In this document: piece after piece, positions 55,490-64,000 of the stretch
Layout: each line of letters begins with the position of its first letter
Position numbering within the stretch: position 1 is the first letter of the stretch
Origin: Apoderus coryli
Lineage: Eukaryota; Arthropoda; Insecta; Coleoptera; Attelabidae
Direction: 5' to 3'
Assembly: GCA_911728435.2 (NCBI GenBank)
Contig: OU452212.1
Coordinates: 4,966,563-5,030,562, forward strand
Length of the DNA stretch: 64,000 bases
Notes under the pieces: generated by a model
Told to the model about the DNA's origin: nothing
Databases searched by the model: none
What the model saw: the letters and a program-made list of their open reading frames with translations, nothing else
Translations under genes and position numbers: made by a program

Positions 55490-57010
55490 ACTGTGCGCAT
55501 ATCGTAGAGTTTTTCATGGTTCTAACATTGAGAGGTTTGATGCGGCACTGAGTACTTTCTGTGCTAATGCCTAATGCTAATGTTAATTGTAATGATTATG
55601 AGGGGGCGTTTGATCGTTTTTGGGGAAGGCTTAAGGTGGCGCTTTGACGTCTTTTTTCCCATCCGCATGTACAAGTCTTCTGTAGGTGGTTGGAGCCGAT
55701 CCCATCGGTTTCAATTCAAGGAGCTTCGATGGCTTCGGAGCTATGTGCATGTTTCTGACCTTGAGCAACGTTAGAGAAGCTTAAGGGCATCAGTGCGACG
55801 GCGAATTCGGGAGCAAAGGGTTGGTACTTTTGATTTTGAGCTTTGCAACTCAGATAATAAATCCAAAACCATCTGGAATACATTTAATAGAGTTACAGGG
55901 AAGTACAGACAGGTATATAAAATTAGTAGTATAAAATGTAATGGGATCCCAATGAAATTGCCTCAGTGTTTTGCGAACATTATGCTAGCGTTGTAGGTTC
56001 TAAATTGGAACATCACTTTCAGGACAATCTTTCAGCATCATGCACGACGGGTCCGATTAATCCGCGAAGTATGTTTTTCACCCAGTTTCCGAGGAGCATG
56101 TACTGGAAGTTATCGAGGGTTTGAGAACATCAGATCGACTGGTCCGGATGAGTTTCCCGTTCTGGTGCTCAAGAGTTGTAAAGCGGCATTTGCTCCTATT
56201 CTAGACCGTCTTATGAATTTGTCCGTTGTTTCTGAGATTTTTCCGTCGAAACGCAAAGAAGCCATTGTGATTCCCATTTTTAAAAGAGGTAGTGCCGATG
56301 AAGTAGAAAATTATAGACCGATATCGCTACTTAACGTAATATCTGAAGTTTTGAAAACATCATGTCTTCGAAAATGACTGCCAGTTGATGAGTAATTGTC
56401 AACATGGATTTAGGTCTGGTTTTTCGACGGAAACCTGCATTGCCGATCTTGTGCAGCATTTGCATGACTTGACAGGCAGGGGCGATTATGTTGTCGCGCT
56501 CATGTTTCAGTTGTCTAGGGCTTTCGATATTGTTGATAAGGTCTTTGTAGCGGAGACATTGTTTAACTTGGGAATACGTGGTCAGATTAATGACTGGATT
56601 TATACGTATTTATCTGGAAGAAGGTTTGCTATAAGGATTGAGTCACAGACATCCTCTTTCAAGGATATTAATATTGGTACGCGTCAGGGTATTGTGTTAG
56701 GGCCTCTCTTGTTTCTATTGTTTGTGAATGGTCTACCTTTGCATATCCCATTTGGAAGTTTATTTATGTACGCTGATGACACATCAATAGTGATATCAGA
56801 TCGAGATCCTGATAAACTTCAGAATAACATTAGTGTGGTTCGGCAAGCTTTTTTATTATGTTTTAACATGCTGCCGTGCCGCTTGAGGGAATCTCAATCG
56901 GAGAAAATATTTAAGGGCACATTGAAAGATTTTTTAATATCAGGGACATTCTACACGCTGCAGGAATTTACCGAGTCATGTGTTCAACTCTGATATAATG
57001 AGTACTTATG
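55490..57010 (+). pseudogene. LINE ORF2 with reverse transcriptase, broken
   Basis: Successive frames give the linker between endonuclease and RT (CNDYEGAFDRFWGRLK, WSRSHRFQFKELRWLRSY, FELCNSDNKSKTIWNTFNRV), then RT motifs: RPISLLNVISEV, QHGFRSGFSTETCI, GTRQGIVLGPLLFLLF and the catalytic YADDT (about 56770). The RT frame 56385-56993 then jumps to the C-terminal tail (KGTLKDFLISGTFYTLQEF), so the part after the RT palm is deleted. Frame changes occur near 55770, 55995 and 56377. It is 5'-truncated and inactive. The sequence resembles Jockey/CR1-like LINEs with an EEP endonuclease. Confidence 0.88.
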
Positions 57011-57379
57011 CTCGCCTGTGATCATAGCGATGTAATTTTTTAAATTTGTTTATTTATTCATTATTTTTTTGTTAATTTATTGAATGTTTTTTAGATGTAT
57101 GTGTTGTTTTTGTCTGTATTTTTTGTTTATTTGTATATATCTTTTGCCTTTTGACTTGCCAATTGTACTTACAATATTTGTTAAATATTTGACAGCTTAG
57201 GTATTGTCCAATTTCTATCCTATCAAATTATATATATATATATACTTTGGGTCAACAGTGATATACTATAACACATTTGACTACAATTTGTCATGAAACT
57301 TTTCTGACCGGCCCCTTTCATGAAGTTTTTTCAATAACGTGGATAACACAGTTTAGTCCACCACTTGACGAATACTGTT

Positions 57380-57770
57380 GATCACTGCTGCACTTTGATT
57401 GGGATTGATTCCATTTGTGCAAACGTTGTTCTATCATGCCGCAGATTATTTGATAGAGCTGATACAAAGTTTATCAATAACGTTTTCTTATTATGGTCCG
57501 AGGGCTTTCAACGTACTGCCTGAAAGGGGTAGGGGACTGCCTGTGAAGCTGTTTAGGTCTAAACTGAAGGCTTCTTTAATAGATGAGTGTTTTATTCATT
57601 TAATGACTTTATGTTGAACGATTTTAATGATTTTTGTGTTTAGATGTATTGTTTGTCACTGATCAAGATTGTTTACTGTTACTAGTTTGTGCTTTTTTCT
57701 TTTGTTTTCTTAACTTGTGTAATGCTTTGTAAAGTGTTTATACACCAATAAAGATTATTATTATTTTTTG
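57380..57770 (+). pseudogene. LINE C-terminal tail with 3' end
   Basis: The frame 57399-57617 ends with YYGPRAFNVLPE, then LPVKLFRSKLKASLIDECF, a LINE ORF2 C-terminus of a related but distinct family. The 3' region ends in CAATAAAGATTATTATTATT (about 57748-57767), a typical LINE polyadenylation and repeat tail. Confidence 0.75.
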
Positions 57771-57942
57771 TGCTGTTGTTAGGAATTTTAGTTCGCAATC
57801 GAATGAATTGAAAGGATAGTAAGGTAAAAGTTGTTCTGAAAATCAATTTTCAAAACGCTCGCTGTGTTGTTATGTCTTCTTTTATACTTTCGCGCACAGG
57901 GATAGTATTTGTGAACGCGCTAGAAAAAAAAATGAGATAAAG

Positions 57943-57986
57943 ACTGTCTGTGTGTATGTATGTATGTATGTCTGTCTGTATGTATT
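57943..57986. repeat. TATG/TCTG microsatellite
   Basis: A run of TGTA and TGTC tetranucleotides on the plus strand. Confidence 0.85.
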
Positions 57987-60900
57987 CGACCACGCTAGCG
58001 CCCAAATGCTTTAACCGAACTAAATGGTATATGAGTTTGGGGCAGTCCTAGGATGAAGCCATTATTTTTTGGTTGAAATCGCTTAAGCCCTGTGATAGGG
58101 GTGAACACTACCGCTAAATTTTCACTATACCTACACCAGGGAACAATTTGTTGTCTGCCTATAGACTAGTTTCGATGGTAATTATCCTGACACCTTTAAT
58201 CTTTGTAAATATCTAAAATGCAGTTTCAATTCGGAATACAAATTTTAGGTAATTTTTTATGTCGTCATAAGCAACTTTAAATAATTTACGATGCGCAATT
58301 ACTCAAATATTAGCATACGAAAACTTTCTCGAACTTCTTTTCCCATTGCAAATACGCTGATTACCCTGAACTCTATTTCTCTCTACTTGTTTTTATTGCC
58401 TAATAAAAACCATTCCACGTTTATATGACCAAATAAATAAAATCAACTATAATGTACTATATATGGCGATATAAAATTCTTTTATATATTTCAACGTAGA
58501 CCTGCTTTTATGGACTGTTGAATGATATTGAATAAAATCTTTTATAATAATAGCAGTATATTGTGGAGAAGGGTATTAAAGGAAAAACTATTAATCAAGA
58601 CTTTTATGCAGAAAATCATTTTTATAAACGAAAGCTTTGTGTGTATTATAATGCCGTAGATTTTAATAATATTAACTTTTTAATACATTCAAAATCTGGT
58701 AATTTTCATTATCATGACATGCATTGTAAAAAGGTTGTTCGGTACGAGTTGATACAATTAAAAGACAGAAAATTGGCGGAAAATGACGTGAGAAACAGTG
58801 AGGGCGAAAAGTGACGCATAATTACTTTTTTTTGAAGAAAACTCGTACATGCCACTTTGGGTTTTAAATTGCCCGTTCCTTGATTACACGATCGCATTTA
58901 ATAATGGCCATAGTGAATCTTATAACGTCAGATCAGAATTGATCCAGGACATTAGACGTTTTTGCAGTTATATGGTGGGTCGTGAATTCTCATAAAAAAT
59001 ACGTCCAATTATTGGTAAGCTTCTTCCTTATTTTCATTTCGTTTGTTGTTTGTTTTTGTTCCCAAGATTCGCTAGACTCCGACGCATCACGATGGTGTTA
59101 GAATTTGCGTTCCCTCATCATCCACGCGTTTCTCCTGATACACTCAAGGAAAACCCTCAAGTGAGGTCAAAATATAAATGAGGTAAACGCCACCCACAGA
59201 AAATTAGAGCCGGTTGAATAATCAGTTGTGCGTTGTTTTCGCCCTCGCACTCCATAATCCAAGGATATCGACTTAACGGAGCCGAATTTAATCAGAAGGA
59301 AAATCTAGTGCAAACAGTTAAAAAATAATAAAATAAGAAATTCACTTAATTCTATTACCTTTCACATCAAGTTGTTTAAAACCGAAAACTTGAAAAGAAA
59401 CTTTCTGTGATTAATTGCTTTAATAACAAAGCCGTTAAAAACAAAACAAAAACAATGCTTTGTTTCGACAGGAATATTAAATTATTCTTTCTGTTTTAGA
59501 CCTTTAAAGAAAGCACAGTTTTTCTAACGAGTGGCAAAAATAAGTAAATAAACCTACTAAATGAGCAGAGCAAACTTTTACACTAATTTCCTTTTCATTA
59601 AAACGACGTTCTTAATTAATAAAGTTATGTTTCAAAGTCTTAAAAAAACATAAACTGGAAGAAGTCTATTAAGTTTAAACAGGTTCGTTTAAAGTTTTTG
59701 TATTTACAGAAAAATTTTCAAGTTCTTTTGTAGGTCAGCATGTTTTAAACAGTAAGCACATCCAAACATAGAAAAAATATTCGTTTATTTGTTGTTTTTT
59801 TTTTGGGTATAAATTGGATTGAGTAAATGCTTTTATTTGTTAAAAATTTTACCTCGAGATGGTGCTTATTACCATTGTAATGGTAATAAGCAATGACAAC
59901 TTCTTTTGCAAGTTAAACTGACAGTTGCTTTAGGGTTTGTTTGCGTTACCATGCTAGTTTTGACCAGTGGACTTTAATATAATTAATTATTTTAATTTTC
60001 AAAATGCAGCCTTCAGGAGTTGTAGATAAAGATTATTAAATATTTACTAAACAAATCTATTCCTGTGGACGAACTGAACATATTTATGTGCTCCATATCA
60101 CACTGGGCTGTGTCTGAAGCGACGTAAAATCATAAACAAAGCCTCGACCTAATACCCGCTTAAAATTTTAAAATAATTCAATACTTAGTTTACTCAAAAC
60201 GTTATACCATCGACTAACCATCACCGTGTACGATCCCGCAATTTTTCGTCATTAATCTTACGAAAACCTTTTGCTTTAGTTGCAGGACAAAAGTATAAGT
60301 TTTACTTAATGCCATAACTGAAAAACTTAAATTCGGTGAATTTGGAAGTAATAAGTAAATAGGCAAGTTATTTATACATGTTTCTTCTTGGCTCAAGGAA
60401 AGCGTTTTTATCTTGATAATTTACTATTTTTTGCAAAATTATTTTAATATTTATACTATTAAGATTAATGTTTTATACGCTTTAATTCGTAAGAAAAATT
60501 TTCATCCTAATATTTACATTTTAATCTCATTTACCAAAAGAACAATCGAATAATAACTTCACAATTTAAGTACACGACATGGCGACAGAAGTATTTTTAT
60601 ATTTTGAAAAGTTTAAGTAATTTTTCTTAATTGAATTAATTAAAATATGTAAATTTGGGTCTGAATCAAAATAAAATTCCGTTTTATTTGAAAATATAAT
60701 TTTGTCGCTACTATTTATTTATATTTTGTTACTCTGATCAGTAAAATTAAAATAAACCAATAAAATAATATAGGAATGGGCAAAAACCCTTAAATTAAAT
60801 TAAAGAAATATTTCAAACAATTATTAATTATTTGTGACTTCCTTTTTATAAAAATCATTCTATTTTGAGACAGTATAACAAGAAAATATTAAAAATATAA

Positions 60901-61139
60901 CGGAATAGGATTATAGCTCACTTAAGGACCATTTAAATTATTATTATTATAGTAAAATTAACGTTTACAACCTTTAAATATTTTTCTTTAACTGTAGATG
61001 ATTTAAATTTACACTCAAAAATTAAAAACTACACACATATATTATATTTTTTAACAATATTTAAATTTTTATCCTATATTTATATCTCATTAATTTACAA
61101 TAATTTTTTTATCAACAAATCACCGATACAAATTTGTCG
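57987..61139. other. No gene; one short hairpin
   Basis: AT-rich DNA. 59863-59892 is a hairpin with 14-bp arms (TGCTTATTACCATT and complement) and a 2-nt loop. A modest CpG cluster lies at 59080-59300. No exon is supported. Confidence 0.5.
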
Positions 61140-61400
61140 TTTATTTTATCGAAAATTTGCGTGCGAAATAAACACCGCCAACTGCTACTCTACGACAACA
61201 ATAATAATGCGATTTGTACGGCGTCCCGACGCGTCCCAACATGACGTTAGACTGAAATATTTTTCGCGTCTATTACACCAAATACACACTGTGCTCTTCG
61301 TGTTGGTTGGATGGGGTATTATACTGAAAAGAGCGTCTAGAGTGGCGATAGAGGCGCCATTCATCATGACGGGATTTTCCCTAACTAGGAAGCCAGGTCG
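61140..61400. other. CpG-richer patch, possible 5' exon or promoter
   Basis: CpG density is clearly higher than in the flanks (for example GGCGTCCCGACGCGTCCC). Open frames run through it on both strands but carry no recognised motif. An untranslated exon or promoter is possible. Confidence 0.3.
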
Positions 61401-64000
61401 ATGTGAGAAAACACGATTGGAAGTATCACTGTTTTGTACAGGTTTGTTTTTAATGAGTATTCATTATCTTACTAATTAAAACAGAAGATGTACAAAGCAG
61501 GAGGTATAAAAAGCTTGTTAGCTGAATTGTGTGTCATACTAAGTGACAAAATTAAACTGAAAAGCTAAAACAAAACAGATTATAAGACTACGTTCAATTA
61601 AATTTTCCGTGGACAATAAATAGTTCGATATGCACAGCATATCATATTGACTGTCCAAATAGATTTTCTTTGCACAATATATTATAATTATTAATCTACG
61701 CCAGTGTCATTATGACATATTTATCATTTTCATTTTGGGGTCATTATAACCTTCATAATAGCACTCAAGTCAGAATAATAAAAAACAGAAAAAAGTACTA
61801 CTTTTACTTAATATTATTCTTGCGCAATGTCTTCGATATCCGAAGGGACACTGTGAGTATCAGAATCACTCATATGAATACTTTTTCTATTAAATTGAAC
61901 GTAAAGCACAACATTGAACGCAAATAATGACGTTGTTAAAGATTTTAAACCCTTTTTACACTCTTTTCGAATGCCAATGTGATTTATTTTTTATATTTAA
62001 GGTGTTGGGTTATACTCTATTAAACCAATTAAAAATTATTCAATATTTGGAATAAGTATCAGAAGTGAATTTTTTAAAATTTTAAACCCTTTTTAAACCC
62101 TTTGCTTACGCTCAATGTTTTCTAAAAGTTAATCAGCACCTAAGCATATCCTCTAGTAATTTTGTACCAAATTAATATAATAATAATATAATTGAGTTCG
62201 AATCGAATATATACATACATTTCTTGCATCTCTATTAATGAAAGTAAGTTGACATTTTAAGAATCATCATTTTAATATATGCCAAGTAGCCAAACAATTT
62301 TGCGAAATCCATAAAAAAAATAATAAAATATTAGTGTTTGACGTGACGAATGTTATTGTAAACAAAACCAAACGGATACATTTAATTTGACGCAGATGCT
62401 CAAAATGTCAACTTTCTTTCATTAATACAGATACAACAAATGTATCGATATACCTAGGTATTCGATTCGATCTGAATTTCTTTTTAAAGTTAAACTATTG
62501 CTTCGAGGATTGCTATTGAGTCTATTGGCGGCTTCTAGACATACTAAAATCTAACCCTACCAGAACTAAATTAGATTTCCCTTTTCAATATTTTATTGAA
62601 AACGACTTGATGCGCTATATATGTATATATATTTTCGTATATATTTTCACCAAATTTCTAAATGATCCATAAAGTGACGGACGATTTATTTTCACGGATA
62701 CCAAATATACGTCTAAAATGAATATGTTTGCAGTATATACACTGCTGTTTTACTCTCCTAATTTAGAAATTTATAGTTACAGCAGCCATTTAGGTTTCAT
62801 GGTTTACAACTTATAAAATTTGAACTATTAATATTCTACAATAAATTCTGGTAATTCCGATAGGTCAGATTTTAGTTGAGATTTGTTTCCTATTAAATTT
62901 AATTTAGTTTAGCGCTCTTTCACAAAAATCTTGTCTCTGGATATATGTGGCTCTCGTTTCAATTACTTTCTAGATCTGTTTTTAAGCATTTAAAGTTTGG
63001 CAATAGTACATCATATAAAAATGGTCTATAAAGCGTGCAGGATAGTATTAAATAAAAAATAACTAATACAACTAAATTATATACAACATAAGAACCCAGA
63101 GAGATACATTTGTACTTGTAAACGTCCCTATTCGTATAGTCGCTTACTCTGACATGAGTGTATTTCTTATTTTGCCCTACGACCCACGAATCCTTATTCA
63201 AGTATAATAATCATAATATGTATTTAGTTATTTCATGAATGACTGACTATTAATCTGTTTCATAACAAACCGTCTAAACAGACAAATACTTTTAACCTTA
63301 TTCTATAAAATATACCTATGCGACAGCATGTTAATGATGTTTAACAAAGAGCGCTACTTGCATATATCGTAAATCAATAAATCCTCAAATATATCGTCCA
63401 GCCTATCGGTATTCATGGCACAGGCATTATGTCATAAATTATTGGTCTGTACACCGGCTTATCTCTTATAGATTTCCTTTTCAAAAAGGAAACTTTATAG
63501 CTTATAGATTATAGGGAAACGATAGTTGGAGCTGAGTTATGAAGTCTTCCTTTTAGTAAGTATCTTAAACAAAGGACGCAACCTTTAAATGATCTGTACT
63601 TGGCTCAATTTATGCAACCTCACATATGTATTTTAATTCATTTGATCTAGTATAGGTAAATTAAGGATTATTTTATTAAACTCTTTAGTTTTAATCTATT
63701 AACATTATTATAATTTACAAGAGGAGCTATGTAACATACACGTTTATCATTTAGAGCAAACACAATTTGTTTCTATAAGAGAAAAAATAAATAAATAAAA
63801 GGCGTAGACATTTTGCAGCATCAGCAATTTATTGTTTTCGCCCAAATTTAACCATTCTGGTGGGAAAATAGAACGAGCGAATGAAATGCCAAAAACGGAA
63901 AGTAAAGTAACAAATAAAACAGCGTGTGTGTGTGTAGTTTTTATATGTGGTTTGCTGAACTGAGAAGAGAGTTAATAATTATTATGAACTGTAAAATTTA
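61401..64000. other. No gene seen
   Basis: AT-rich DNA to the window end, with a GT microsatellite near 63923-63936. No exon or element end was recognised. Confidence 0.5.

Overview
This window looks like an insect nuclear chromosome segment. It is strongly AT-rich, has spliced genes with GTAAGT/TTTCAG-type borders, and is dominated by dispersed mobile elements. The families (errantivirus, mariner, IS630/Tc1-like, copia, EN-type LINEs, hammerhead-bearing Penelope-like fragments) are typical of insects. The order cannot be fixed from sequence alone. No rRNA, tRNA, CRISPR or bacterial operon was seen.

Host genes are sparse. An intronless gene for a secreted leucine-rich-repeat protein lies at 4911-5867 (+). 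A 146-bp exon at 27236-27381 (-) matches the region just before the first PH domain of the Rac exchange factor still life (sif/TIAM family). Two further minus-strand exons at 48697-48939 and 47270-47506 have phase-compatible borders and could be upstream exons of the same transcript. If so, most of the window is sif intron and the LRR gene is nested in it. A possible 64-codon two-exon gene sits at 45597-45836.

The largest mobile element is a 6.0-kb errantivirus-type LTR retrotransposon (9034-15045, minus strand). Its two 206-bp LTRs appear identical and it has a 4-bp target duplication, so it is young. It carries open gag, pol and spliced env genes. The pol frame runs from protease straight to integrase: the reverse transcriptase and RNase H region is missing, in frame. 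The element sits inside an older degenerate gag-bearing retroelement.

The most unusual content is catalytic-RNA structure. At 50521-51446 a 0.9-kb element contains three copies of a complete type I hammerhead ribozyme (CUGACGA core, GAAA, GUC cleavage site, paired stems I, II and III). Two copies lie in direct orientation 525 nt apart and one lies head-to-head in a 211-bp perfect palindrome. This is the layout of a retrozyme or Penelope-like non-autonomous element, and a decayed relative lies at 41402-41795. A second, unrelated hammerhead with a very long stem I lies at 3479-3585, with a diverged relative at 23184-23230. A third set of about eight short CUGANGA-hairpin-GAAA motifs is scattered across the window. 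Their 4-bp stem I covaries between subfamilies (ACCA/TGGT, GCCA/TGGC, GTAC/GTAC), and several sit in inverted-repeat pairs.

The rest is TE debris: a mariner deletion derivative (2844-3461), other mariner and IS630-like transposase fragments (985-1900, 37400-37690, 43590-44371, 51640-51945), LINE fragments (29718-30132, 51946-52402, 55490-57770), a copia gag fragment (25777-26130), a truncated tyrosine-recombinase ORF with a palindromic end (19511-20153, second copy of the end at 32237-32410), several MITE-like foldbacks, tandem repeats and microsatellites. Pairings and identities were judged by eye from the sequence.
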